A stretch of DNA of 64,000 nt from contig NC_018645.1 of assembly GCF_000307105.1 (NCBI RefSeq), forward strand, positions 2,875,501 to 2,939,500, in the 5' to 3' direction. The notes below the pieces were generated by a model. That model did no database searches. It saw only the letters and a program-made list of their open reading frames with translations, and was not told the origin of the DNA. How positions within the stretch are numbered: the first letter of the stretch is position 1; each line of letters begins with the position of its first letter. Of this stretch, positions 45,837 through 54,216 are shown one piece after another. Source of the DNA: Desulfobacula toluolica Tol2. GTDB lineage: Bacteria > Desulfobacterota > Desulfobacteria > Desulfobacterales > Desulfobacteraceae. The position numbers and the translations under genes were made by a program.

Positions 45837-47117
45837 ATGGCTCATCATGTAAATAAAAAAATCTATGGCAATTTAATTGACAGGATCAATCGACTTCCGC
45901 AGGGAGCCAATCCTTCTCAATTGTTATATCAAATATTAGAAATTCTTTTCACAAAAGAAGAGGCTCAATTAATATCCTTATTGCCAATAAAACCCTTCTC
46001 AGTTCAAAAAGCCTCCCAAATCTGGAAAATGAATCTTTGTAAGACACAAATAAAATTAGATAAATTGTGTGACAAAGCCCTTCTTATTGATATCGAACAA
46101 AACGGCAAATCCGTTTATGTTTTACCCCCGCCAATGGCTGGTTTTTTTGAATTTTCAATGATGCGGATTCGAAAAGACATTGATCAGAAACTATTAAGCG
46201 AGCTGTTTTATCAATATTTGAATGTTGAAAAAGATTTTGTAAAAAATCTTTTTACTCAGGGAGAAACACAGCTGGGGCGTGTTTTTGTTCATGAACCGGC
46301 TTTGTCTTCTGAGGTATCATTACAAGTGCTGGATTATGAGCGTGCGTCAAAAGTCATAAAAAATGCAACTCACAGAGCTGTCAGTATGTGCTATTGCCGA
46401 CATAAAATGCACCATATTGGAAAAGCATGCAATAACCCGATAGATATTTGCATGACTTTTAATATTTCCGCTGCATCTTTAATAAAGCACAAAAATGCAC
46501 GCAGTGTTGATGTTGAAGAATGTATGGATCTGTTACAACAAGCTTATGATCACAAGCTTGTTCAATTCGGCGATAATGTAAGAGAGCAGGTGAATTTTAT
46601 TTGCAATTGCTGCGGATGCTGCTGTGAGGCATTGCTTGCTGCCAAACGATTTGCCATATTCAACCCTGTTCACACAACAAATTTTATCCCTGAAATTGAT
46701 GATCAAAGCTGTAATGGATGCAAAAAATGCGTAAATATCTGTCCGGTTGAAGCATTGCATTTGATTCCAAAAGATATTAGTGGAAACAAACAAAAAAATA
46801 TTGCAACATTAAATGCGAATCTGTGTCTCGGATGCGGCATTTGTATCCGGTCATGCCCAAACAACGCCTTGAAATTGAGACACAGAGAGACAAAGATTCT
46901 AACCCCTTTGGATTCAATGCATAGAGTTGTAGTGATGGCAATTGAACGAGGCACATTACAAGATTTTATTTTTGACAACCGTGTGTTATTCAGCCACAGG
47001 GCAATGGCTGCTGTTTTAGGTGTTTTTTTTAAACTTCCTTTAATCAAAAGAATCCTGGCCAACCGGCAACTAAAATCCAGATACCTTGAAAAGTTAACAA
47101 AACGTATAAAATATTAA
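45837..47117 (+). CDS. Multi-cluster ferredoxin-type Fe-S protein
   Basis: A 426-residue cytosolic protein. Residues 1-120 look like a winged-helix-type region (NPSQLLYQILEILFTKEEAQLI; SVQKASQIW). The middle has a Cys cluster CYCRHKMHHIGKAC followed by NPIDIC, and a dense CNCCGCCC motif. The C-terminal third carries two classic 4Fe-4S motifs: CNGCKKCVNICPVEAL and CLGCGICIRSCPNNAL. Proteins of this type are common in sulfate reducers and link electron carriers to partner enzymes, but no specific reaction is established here. It sits 122 bases after the PfaC-like gene and 214 bases before OleA, so it may provide electrons for reduction of an unsaturated or keto intermediate. That role is inference. 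Confidence 0.85.
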   Translation: MAHHVNKKIYGNLIDRINRLPQGANPSQLLYQILEILFTKEEAQLISLLPIKPFSVQKASQIWKMNLCKTQIKLDKLCDKALLIDIEQNGKSVYVLPPPMAGFFEFSMMRIRKDIDQKLLSELFYQYLNVEKDFVKNLFTQGETQLGRVFVHEPALSSEVSLQVLDYERASKVIKNATHRAVSMCYCRHKMHHIGKACNNPIDICMTFNISAASLIKHKNARSVDVEECMDLLQQAYDHKLVQFGDNVREQVNFICNCCGCCCEALLAAKRFAIFNPVHTTNFIPEIDDQSCNGCKKCVNICPVEALHLIPKDISGNKQKNIATLNANLCLGCGICIRSCPNNALKLRHRETKILTPLDSMHRVVVMAIERGTLQDFIFDNRVLFSHRAMAAVLGVFFKLPLIKRILANRQLKSRYLEKLTKRIKY

Positions 47118-47200
47118 TCAGTTTGGATTTAACAAACCCTTACTTAAAACTACCTTTGCCAAATTCAAAACGAATTCTCAACCCATAATCTGAGACGATT

Positions 47201-47215
47201 TGTGATTTTATCACA
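47201..47215. promoter_or_regulatory. CRP/FNR-like palindrome upstream of the ole operon
   Basis: TGTGATTTTATCACA is a perfect palindrome with TGTGA/TCACA half-sites, 5 bases apart (canonical CRP sites have 6). It lies 50 bases upstream of a candidate -35 and 117 bases before the oleA start. Sulfate reducers have several CRP/FNR-family regulators, so binding by one of them is plausible. Confidence 0.4.
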
Positions 47216-47264
47216 GACATCAAACACAATAGTTGCAAGCATCTGGTTTAGTATTTGGTTTTTT

Positions 47265-47293
47265 TTGATTCTTTATAGAAAATATTGTATGTT
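47265..47293 (+). promoter_or_regulatory. Putative oleA promoter
   Basis: TTGATT (47265-47270), a 17-base spacer and TATGTT (47288-47293) form a moderate sigma-70-like promoter. Transcription would start near 47300 and the oleA ATG follows at 47332. Confidence 0.4.
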
Positions 47294-47331
47294 ACCCTGA
47301 TCAATTAAAATAACATTTATTTAGGCTAACA

Positions 47332-48384
47332 ATGAAGTATTCAAAAGTATATATCAGTTCAATAGAATATGAACTCGCCCCGAATATCATCACATCCATT
47401 GATATTGAGGAACAGCTGAAACCTTTTTATGACGCTATGGGATTTAACGTTGGGCAGCTTGAGGCTCTCACAGGAATAAAAGAGAGAAGATTATGGGATA
47501 AAGAGCAAACCCTTGCACAAGCAAGTTCCAAAGCAGGACAAAAAACAATAGATGAATCCGGTATCAGCCCTGAAGATATTGAAGCGCTCGTTTTCTGCGG
47601 GGTCTGCAAAGACGGGTTTGAACCTGCAACATCCTGTGCAATAGCAGACAAATTGAAAATCAGCAAAAATGCGCAGATTTATGATGTATCAAATGCATGC
47701 TTAGGAGTTATTACAGGTATTGTTCAGGTTGCAAATCAAATAGAACTGGGACAGATTAAAGCCGGTTTAATAGTATCGGCTGAAACTTCAAGGCAAATAA
47801 TAGAATCCACAATAAAAGAAATAAACAAAAAAAAAGATCTGCAATTTTACAAAGAAACCGTTGCAACCATGACCGGCGGATCAGGTGCTGTTGCTGTTCT
47901 GCTTACAGACGGATCTTTTGATAACGCAGGCTTGCGGCAACATGCGATTAAAGGCGGAATTGTCAAAAATGCCATTGAGCATCATAATCTTTGTTATTGG
48001 GGATTTTCTCAAAAAGATATGCCGACTGACGCTAAGATTATCATGAGAACTATTGGAGATGCCGTCCTTGATCATGGTCTGAAATTGGCTGTTGAAACTT
48101 TTAAAGCGTTTAATGATAAATTAAAAATTTCTCCACATGATATTGATAAGGTTATTGGTCATCAGATCACGTCTTATCATCATCAGGCATTTTATAAGGC
48201 ACTTAATATTGATAGAACAAAAGACTTTGCAACCTATCCGTATCTTGGAAATATTGGCACTGTATCGCTTCCCATCACCGCTGCCATTGCAGACGAGAGA
48301 GGTTTTTTAAAAGAAGGCGATTTTGTAGCTTTTATTGGAATCGGCAGCGGTATTAACTGTTTCATATTAGGTGTTGAATGGTAA
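47332..48384 (+). CDS. oleA: OleA-like thiolase: head-to-head acyl-CoA condensing enzyme
   Basis: A 350-residue thiolase-fold enzyme related to FabH. The triad is VSNACLGV with Cys123, IGHQITSYHHQAF with His277 and YLGNIGTVS with Asn307. A Glu in DGFEPATSC (residue 97) corresponds to the conserved Glu that distinguishes OleA from FabH. OleA condenses two fatty acyl-CoA molecules to a 2-alkyl-3-ketoacid, the first step of long-chain olefin synthesis. The assignment is supported by the following OleB-like and OleC-like genes. It overlaps oleB by 7 bases, so translation is coupled. A plain FabH/HMG-CoA synthase-like role is less likely in this context. Confidence 0.88.
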   Translation: MKYSKVYISSIEYELAPNIITSIDIEEQLKPFYDAMGFNVGQLEALTGIKERRLWDKEQTLAQASSKAGQKTIDESGISPEDIEALVFCGVCKDGFEPATSCAIADKLKISKNAQIYDVSNACLGVITGIVQVANQIELGQIKAGLIVSAETSRQIIESTIKEINKKKDLQFYKETVATMTGGSGAVAVLLTDGSFDNAGLRQHAIKGGIVKNAIEHHNLCYWGFSQKDMPTDAKIIMRTIGDAVLDHGLKLAVETFKAFNDKLKISPHDIDKVIGHQITSYHHQAFYKALNIDRTKDFATYPYLGNIGTVSLPITAAIADERGFLKEGDFVAFIGIGSGINCFILGVEW

Positions 48385-49292
48385 AAAAACAAATTAACAA
48401 TACACTGACCTCCACCAAAGGCTTTGAAGATCTTTACCCCTTTGATTCCAATTTTATTAACATCAACGGGCATGATCTTCATTATATTGACAAGGGAAAA
48501 GGAAAGCCCGTACTGATGGTTCACGGCAATCCCACATGGTCGTTTTACTACCGGCACCTGATCAAAACCCTTTCAAAAAACTTTAGAACCATTGCACCTG
48601 ATCATATCGGATGCGGATTTTCAGATAAACCTGGTAGCAAAACATATGACTACACCCTTGAATCAAGGGTAAAAGATCTTGATGCTCTGGTCAACCAATT
48701 GAACATCAATGAAAAAATCAGCCTGGTTGTTCATGACTGGGGCGGCATGATCGGCCTTGCCTGGGCCATTGATCATCCGGATAAAATTGATAAGATTGTT
48801 ATTACCAACACGTCGGGATTTTTCCTGCCAAAAGAAAAACAATTTCCTTTCCTGTTATGGCTGATCAAATATATCAGAGCTTTTGCCGTTCCAGCCGTAC
48901 TCGGGCTTAATGCGTTTGCAAAAGGGGCCCTGTATCTTGGCAGTGAAACAAGATTATCAGAAAAGGTTAAAAAAGGACTTGTTGAACCGTATAATTCCTG
49001 GAAAAACCGGATAGCCACCTTGAAATTTGTCCAGGACATCCCTATAACCCAAAAAGACAAAAGCTACGCCATTGTGAATCATGTGGATCAGAACCTTAAA
49101 CATCTGGATGAATCCAGCCTGATGTTTTTATGGGGAGCAAAGGATTTTGTTTTTGACCTGACTTTTTTCAATGAATTCAAAACAAGGTTTCCAAAAGCGG
49201 CTTCCCATGTTTTTCATGATGCAGGTCATTACCTGTTTGAAGACAAGCCTGAAGAAACAAGTCACCTGATCAAGGCTTTTTTAAACCAATAA
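48378..49292 (+). CDS. oleB: OleB-like beta-lactone decarboxylase (haloalkane-dehalogenase fold)
   Basis: A 304-residue alpha/beta hydrolase. It shows VHGNPTWSFYYR (oxyanion and halide-site-like Asn and Trp), the nucleophile elbow VVHDWGGMIG with Asp120, and a late DAGHYLFED with His284. The cap domain spans about residues 145-230. In isolation this looks like a haloalkane dehalogenase, but its position between oleA and oleC makes it OleB, which decarboxylates the beta-lactone made by OleC to give a cis-olefin. The ATG lies within the last codons of oleA. No signal peptide: cytosolic. Confidence 0.88.
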   Translation: MVKKQINNTLTSTKGFEDLYPFDSNFININGHDLHYIDKGKGKPVLMVHGNPTWSFYYRHLIKTLSKNFRTIAPDHIGCGFSDKPGSKTYDYTLESRVKDLDALVNQLNINEKISLVVHDWGGMIGLAWAIDHPDKIDKIVITNTSGFFLPKEKQFPFLLWLIKYIRAFAVPAVLGLNAFAKGALYLGSETRLSEKVKKGLVEPYNSWKNRIATLKFVQDIPITQKDKSYAIVNHVDQNLKHLDESSLMFLWGAKDFVFDLTFFNEFKTRFPKAASHVFHDAGHYLFEDKPEETSHLIKAFLNQ

Positions 49293-49355
49293 GCCAAACA
49301 AATAAGATAGTTATTTGTTTTGACATTTAACTGAGGCCCGGGGTAAAAAGCAAAT

Positions 49356-50018
49356 ATGCTAGGATTTAAAAAAAAGAGACAAGACCAAGACAAGCCTGAA
49401 GCTGACAGCCAAGAAACTTCAATTCAAACGCTGCCAAAAAAAAAGAACAAAGCCGGATCAAAAAAAAAGATGGTTATTATCCTGTTTTTTCTTGTTGCGC
49501 TTGGCGCTGCTTCATATACCGCATATGATCTTTATCTTGCACCCAAAGACCCCAAAGTCTATCAAAAGATCGAATTAAAGCACCTTGATCTTCCCGAAGA
49601 AATGGTCAGGTTCAGTTTTGATTATCTTCCTGATCTCTATGTCGCCATGGTATCCTTTAATAAAGAGATGGATTTATTTGATCAAAAGATTACAAAAATC
49701 AATGACATTGCCCAAAAATATCCTGAACAAAAAAAGATTGCAGACAAAGAAAAAAAAAACTGGGAAAAAGCAAAAAACACACTTCAAAAAGCCTTTATAA
49801 AAATTGAAAAACCCGTTAAAGAAACCTATGTACTGTTTTGTGTAAATAAAGAACAGGGTCTGGCCCAAATTAAAGAAAAAGACAGAGAATTAATAGAACT
49901 TGCCCGGAATGCGTTAACACCTGCAAAGGAACTGACCAAGAGCATAAAACCGGAAGAAACAGTTCCTCAGGGATTTATTAAAGCAAACATTTACAAACTA
50001 AAAAAGAAATTCTTATGA
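49356..50018 (+). CDS. Unknown membrane-anchored helical protein in the ole cluster
   Basis: I do not recognise this 220-residue protein. It has a strongly basic, polar N-terminus (about 37 residues, rich in Lys and Gln), one TM segment (residues about 38-56, MVIILFFLVALGAASYTAY) and an extracytoplasmic part that is helical and coiled-coil-like (KKIADKEKKNWEKAKNTLQK). It is a type II bitopic topology. It lies between oleB and oleC, and its stop overlaps the oleC start codon in ATGA, so it is translated with oleC. It might anchor the Ole assembly at the membrane or help pass the hydrocarbon product, but nothing in the sequence proves this. Confidence 0.6.
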   Translation: MLGFKKKRQDQDKPEADSQETSIQTLPKKKNKAGSKKKMVIILFFLVALGAASYTAYDLYLAPKDPKVYQKIELKHLDLPEEMVRFSFDYLPDLYVAMVSFNKEMDLFDQKITKINDIAQKYPEQKKIADKEKKNWEKAKNTLQKAFIKIEKPVKETYVLFCVNKEQGLAQIKEKDRELIELARNALTPAKELTKSIKPEETVPQGFIKANIYKLKKKFL

Positions 50019-51664
50019 CATCCTATTCAAACATTTCACTTGGTCTAAAACAAACCTGTGAAAAATATCCCTACAAACGAGCAATTGTTTATCCTTCAGG
50101 CAGAGACAGGAACGGCAGGGTTTTATACAGCCAGATGACGTTTTCCCAGCTTGACAGGCAATCGGACAAACTTGCCTTCGGCCTTGAAGAAATCGGCATT
50201 ACCAGGGGAACCAGAACCATTTTAATGGTGCCGCCGGGTATGGAATTTTTTATAATCGTATTTGCCATGTTCAAAGTGGGGGCAATACCCGTTGTCGTTG
50301 ATCCAGGAATGGGGATCGGCCGAATGCTTCAATGCCTTCAGCAGGGGAGACCCAAAGCCTTTATCGGCATAGAAAAAGCCCATTTGTTACGAAAACTGAA
50401 ACCCGGTTTCTTTACATCTGTAAAACACTGGGTTACGGTGGGCAAACGATGGTTCTGGGGTGGATATACCCTTGACCAGCTCATGGCGCAGACCGATGAT
50501 CCTTACCCCATAGCACAAACAACCCGTGATGAAGCCGCTGCCATTGTTTTTACAACAGGATCAACCGGCCCTGCCAAAGGTGTTGTCTATACCCATGGAA
50601 ACTTTGAGGCCCAGATAAAACAGATACGGGAACACTTTCAGATTGAACCCGATGAAATCGATCTGCCGACGTTTCCGTTGTTTGCTCTTTTTGATCCGGT
50701 ACTTGGCATGACAGCTGTTATTCCTGATATGGATCCTACCAAACCGGCTCTTGTTGACCCTGCAAAAATCATAGAAGCCGTTGAAAACCAAGGGATCACA
50801 AATATGTTTGCCTCCCCTGCTCTCTTGAACAGGGTGGGCAAATTCGGCAAGGAAAACCATATCAAACTGCCGTCTTTAAGGCGTGTGGTATCTGCAGGCG
50901 CTCCGGTGACGCCCGCCAACATAGAACAATTTTCCACCCTGCTGTTTGACCATGCGCAAATCCATACTCCCTATGGCGCAACCGAATCCGTACCAATCAT
51001 ATCCATCGGGTCCAATGAAATCCTTTCTGAAACCAAAAAACTTTCCGAACAGGGATTTGGCATGTGCATTGGCAGGCCCATTTGCGACACCCGGGTTGAA
51101 ATAATTAAAATCAGTGACAATCCCATCACCCAATTCCATGATAATCTTAAGATGCCTGAAAACCAGGTTGGAGAAATAACGGTAACAGCAGACCTTGTAA
51201 CGGAAAACTATTTTAATAATCATGAAGCAGACCTGCTGGCCAAGATCCCTGATCCGAACGGCAAGATATGGCACCGAATGGGGGATCTTGGATGGAAGGA
51301 TTCAAAAGGAAGAATATGGTTTTGCGGAAGAAAAAACCACAGAGTTGTCACCAGAGATGAAACTCTGTTCACTATCCCTGTGGAAGCCATTTTCAACAAC
51401 CATGAAAACGTGTTCAGAAGCGCACTTGCAGGTGCGGGTCCGAAACACATGCAGATACCGGTTATTTTTATAGAGCCCTGTACAAAACCAGAAGATAAAA
51501 ACGCCTTTATCAATGAACTGCTGGAAATTGCAAAATCAAATCCTTTAACACAAATGATTGAGCATATTTTTATTGAAAAAGCCTTTCCTGTGGATATCCG
51601 GCACAACTCAAAGATATTCAGGGAGAAACTTGCCGTTAAAGCAACTAAAAAACTGAATTTATGA
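50015..51664 (+). CDS. oleC: OleC-like beta-lactone synthetase (AMP-dependent ligase family)
   Basis: A 549-residue ANL-superfamily enzyme. The P-loop-like motif is IVFTTGSTGPAKGVVYTHGN; then HTPYGATESVP, GEITVTADLVTENYF and WHRMGDLGWKDSKGRIWFCGRKNH. The C-terminal motif is VDIRHNSKIFREKL, in which the Lys would be the catalytic A10 lysine. OleC adenylates the 2-alkyl-3-hydroxyacid and closes a beta-lactone. It needs a hydroxy acid made by OleD, a ketoreductase that is not seen here. It is coupled to the preceding unknown gene by ATGA overlap. It ends 53 bases before the convergent DHH-CBS gene. OleBCD assemble in known species; OleD must be elsewhere or replaced. Confidence 0.88.
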   Translation: MTSYSNISLGLKQTCEKYPYKRAIVYPSGRDRNGRVLYSQMTFSQLDRQSDKLAFGLEEIGITRGTRTILMVPPGMEFFIIVFAMFKVGAIPVVVDPGMGIGRMLQCLQQGRPKAFIGIEKAHLLRKLKPGFFTSVKHWVTVGKRWFWGGYTLDQLMAQTDDPYPIAQTTRDEAAAIVFTTGSTGPAKGVVYTHGNFEAQIKQIREHFQIEPDEIDLPTFPLFALFDPVLGMTAVIPDMDPTKPALVDPAKIIEAVENQGITNMFASPALLNRVGKFGKENHIKLPSLRRVVSAGAPVTPANIEQFSTLLFDHAQIHTPYGATESVPIISIGSNEILSETKKLSEQGFGMCIGRPICDTRVEIIKISDNPITQFHDNLKMPENQVGEITVTADLVTENYFNNHEADLLAKIPDPNGKIWHRMGDLGWKDSKGRIWFCGRKNHRVVTRDETLFTIPVEAIFNNHENVFRSALAGAGPKHMQIPVIFIEPCTKPEDKNAFINELLEIAKSNPLTQMIEHIFIEKAFPVDIRHNSKIFREKLAVKATKKLNL

Positions 51665-51717
51665 CAGCACGCTAACCTTTGCCGGAGCGTATTCAAGATT
51701 TGATTAATAATGGCTGA

Positions 51718-53016
51718 TTAATCCGGCAGCAGATCATAAAAATACGTCATGGCATCGGACCGGGTAATGATTCCGATCAGTTCACCCTTTTTCATAACAG
51801 GCAGACGTCCGATATCATATTTGATCATCAATTTAGCAGCTTCCATGGCGCTTTTGTCATAAGGTATGCTCACAATTTTCCTGCTCATAAAAGCTTTTAT
51901 GGGCGATTGCATGTGATTTGATTTTCTGACTCTCTTAAAATCCCGCCGGGAGATAATGCCGACCATATGATTATCATTGTCCACAACAGGCATGCCCGTG
52001 CATCCCTTGTCGCGTAAAATCATGGCCACTTCTTCTACGGTTTTATCCTGGTGTACGGTCACAACCGGATAGGACATGATATCCACCAGCATGACAGTGG
52101 AATGCTGGTTCCCGGAAATAAGTTCAACAAGTATATCTTCAATTGCATCCGGGTTTGCAGCTTTCAAAAGAGCTGATCCAGCGCCCGGATGTCCGCCACC
52201 GCCGATGCTTCTCATTAACAGGCCAATATTAATTTCATCTATATTGCTTCTTCCGATAACCATGCAACGGTTTCGTTCAACGTCTTTAAAAATTCCAAAT
52301 GCGGCATCCACATTGACAATTTCCCTGTACATCTGAAGCACCATGGCAAGATTCTGGATTCGGCCATCTACCTCCACCTTGGAAATACTTATGGAAAACC
52401 TGGACACCTCTTTTCTCTGAGCTTTCTGTATCATATGGAAGAGGATGTCTTTTTGCCTTTTCCCGTACGCCTGCCGTAAAAACGTGGCCAAGATATTCAA
52501 ATCTGCTTTTCGGTCCAGAAGAAACCCGGCAGCATATGCATCTTCAGGCAAGGTTGACGGAAATGTCAAATTACCTGTATCTTCATACAGACCCATCAAA
52601 AAAAGCGTGGACTGAATAGGTGTAATAAGCTTTCTTTTTTTTTTAATTTCTTCCACCAGCATTGTAACAGTGGCTCCTGTTTCCCGGATATTCATCTCAT
52701 TTGCTTTAATATCACCTTCAGAATGATGGTCCCATATGATAATTTCAAGATCCTTCCTGTCTTTCAATGAATTCATACCTTCCAGGCGACTCCATGAGTG
52801 AGTGTCTACAACAATCATGGTTTTTACATGCTCTAACTTGATATCCTTAGGCGAGTAGAAGGTAAACAAATCCTTATGAATTGATAGAAAACCTTTTAAA
52901 TTTGCATTAATGGAAGTGGGCAAAACCGGTTTTGCATCGGGATACAGCAGGGATGCTGCCACCAGAGATGCCAATGCGTCAAAATCAGATCCTTTATGGG
53001 TAGTAATGATAACCAT
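51718..53016 (-). CDS. DHH-family phosphoesterase with two CBS domains
   Basis: A 432-residue protein. Residues 1-140 are a DHH domain: THKGSDFDALASL (metal-binding Asp residues), VVDTHSW and the DHH motif in IIWDHHSEGD. Residues about 145-290 hold DHHA1 with GGGGHPGAGSA. Residues about 305-430 are a CBS pair (VTVHQDKTVEEVAMILRDKG; IVSIPYDKSAMEAAKLM). In several deltaproteobacteria such a DHH-CBS unit is fused at its C-terminus to a CCA-adding-type nucleotidyltransferase; this copy stops after the CBS pair. It probably hydrolyses nanoRNA or cyclic dinucleotides and senses adenine nucleotides. It converges on oleC and ends a slyX-mut7C operon. Confidence 0.85.
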   Translation of the reverse strand: MVIITTHKGSDFDALASLVAASLLYPDAKPVLPTSINANLKGFLSIHKDLFTFYSPKDIKLEHVKTMIVVDTHSWSRLEGMNSLKDRKDLEIIIWDHHSEGDIKANEMNIRETGATVTMLVEEIKKKRKLITPIQSTLFLMGLYEDTGNLTFPSTLPEDAYAAGFLLDRKADLNILATFLRQAYGKRQKDILFHMIQKAQRKEVSRFSISISKVEVDGRIQNLAMVLQMYREIVNVDAAFGIFKDVERNRCMVIGRSNIDEINIGLLMRSIGGGGHPGAGSALLKAANPDAIEDILVELISGNQHSTVMLVDIMSYPVVTVHQDKTVEEVAMILRDKGCTGMPVVDNDNHMVGIISRRDFKRVRKSNHMQSPIKAFMSRKIVSIPYDKSAMEAAKLMIKYDIGRLPVMKKGELIGIITRSDAMTYFYDLLPD

Positions 53017-53073
53017 CCTATATTCCTCTTTTTTATTAATATCTTTTTGAGTATAATCATAGTGACTATTTAT

Positions 53074-53820
53074 TCAATGATTTATTGAAATCCCAAGAGC
53101 TGAAATCTGTTTTTTAAAAAAATCATAATGGGACCCTCTCCAAAAGACGGTTTTACAATGAGGGCATTGAAAGAACGTATTAAAATATTGTTTTGTTTTG
53201 GGTTCAAGAAGATGCATCACATCCTTTTTTTCTATGGTTACAAGCTTAATATTACACGCGGTACATCGTGAAAAAAAAGAAATCCTATTTTCCAGTCCAA
53301 AAAAACGAATGGTTTCAGCCATCTGGTCATAGGGTAAATTTGCCCTGATCCGCCTTGCAAAAATGATTTTACTTCTTTTTAAAAGATCGGTATCACGGGT
53401 CAGAACAATTCGATTTTCCTTTTCGGCAATATCGGCAATTTCTTCATCAGAATAGAATGAAGAATAAATTACATCAAATCCCAGCAGGATCAAAAGTCGT
53501 CCCAGTTTGATCACATTCACATCTGCAACAAACCGGATACGCTTAAGCGGTTGAGGTCTCAGGAACGACGGCAGCCCGACATTAAACGGGGGGGATACAG
53601 CCTGCACATCCAGTATGCCCTGGGAAACAGGGATAAATGAGAAATCAATCTCTTGTTTGTTAAAACAGATATGCCCGACTTCAGTATGAGGAACGCCAAG
53701 CGATTCGATAATATCCTTTACACTGGCTTTCCGGTTTAAGGCATAGTTAAATTGCCTGCCGGGTTTGTCGTTTACCCGGAAAAAATCCAATTGTTTTTGA
53801 AAGTGTATACAAATGTTCAT
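53074..53820 (-). CDS. Mut7-C RNase-fold protein with ubiquitin-like N-terminal domain
   Basis: A 248-residue protein. Residues 1-75 are a Mut7-C-associated beta-grasp (ubiquitin-like) domain. Residues about 95-180 are a PIN-like Mut7-C domain (RFVADVNVIKLGRLLILLGFDV with an acidic cluster, IVLTRDTDLLKR). The C-terminal part has a zinc-ribbon: C-T-A-C and C-P-H-C pairs. PIN-like Mut7-C proteins are predicted RNases; their targets in bacteria are largely unknown. It lies between slyX and the DHH-CBS gene on the minus strand. Confidence 0.85.
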   Translation of the reverse strand: MNICIHFQKQLDFFRVNDKPGRQFNYALNRKASVKDIIESLGVPHTEVGHICFNKQEIDFSFIPVSQGILDVQAVSPPFNVGLPSFLRPQPLKRIRFVADVNVIKLGRLLILLGFDVIYSSFYSDEEIADIAEKENRIVLTRDTDLLKRSKIIFARRIRANLPYDQMAETIRFFGLENRISFFSRCTACNIKLVTIEKKDVMHLLEPKTKQYFNTFFQCPHCKTVFWRGSHYDFFKKQISALGISINH

Positions 53821-53858
53821 TTGCCGTTCCAGATTTTGTTAAACAAAAGGATGAACAG

Positions 53859-54074
53859 CTAATAGTGAGGCGGCTTTTCATCGGCAGGCGCATCACTTCC
53901 CGGCGAGAACGCTGAAAGCGCACCGATCTGCTTTGCCAGGGTATCACAGATAGCACCGAGCCTGGTGATTTCTCGTTGCTGTTCATAAAGTTCATCATTT
54001 AAATTTTTAATGGTATTTTCCTGAAAAGCAATTTTAGTTTCAATTTCCACCAGACGGTCTTCATTTATTTCCAT
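53859..54074 (-). CDS. slyX: SlyX family protein
   Basis: A 71-residue helical protein. It has the SlyX heptad pattern (VEIETKIAFQENTIKNLND, then a polar loop) and the conserved C-terminal end EKPPHY. SlyX is a small coiled-coil protein of unclear function found widely in Proteobacteria. It is the first gene of a minus-strand operon with a Mut7-C protein. Recognition is by the C-terminal motif and length. Confidence 0.9.
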   Translation of the reverse strand: MEINEDRLVEIETKIAFQENTIKNLNDELYEQQREITRLGAICDTLAKQIGALSAFSPGSDAPADEKPPHY

Positions 54075-54194
54075 GTTTTTCCTCCAGCCTAATGGCTCAA
54101 GATGATTACCCCTAAATCAAGGTCTTGTTCGATACTATACCCAAAACAAATGGTAGAGTACAATAAAAATCCCAAAATGAATTTTTTAAAAGGC

Positions 54195-54216
54195 TGTGGC
54201 AGATAAAGGTGCCACA
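54195..54216. promoter_or_regulatory. Small hairpin between slyX and the ZapA-FtsK gene
   Basis: TGTGGCA and TGCCACA form a 7-pair stem with an 8-base loop. On neither strand is it followed by a strong T-run, so it is a weak terminator at best. The region is otherwise AT-rich and intergenic. Confidence 0.35.

Noticed and set aside
47332-48384. FabH (ketoacyl-ACP synthase III)
   Set aside because: The conserved Glu in the EPATSC segment and the oleB/oleC context indicate OleA; no other fatty-acid synthesis genes are adjacent.
48378-49292. Haloalkane dehalogenase as the function of the alpha/beta hydrolase
   Set aside because: OleB proteins share the same motifs, and the gene overlaps oleA and precedes oleC.
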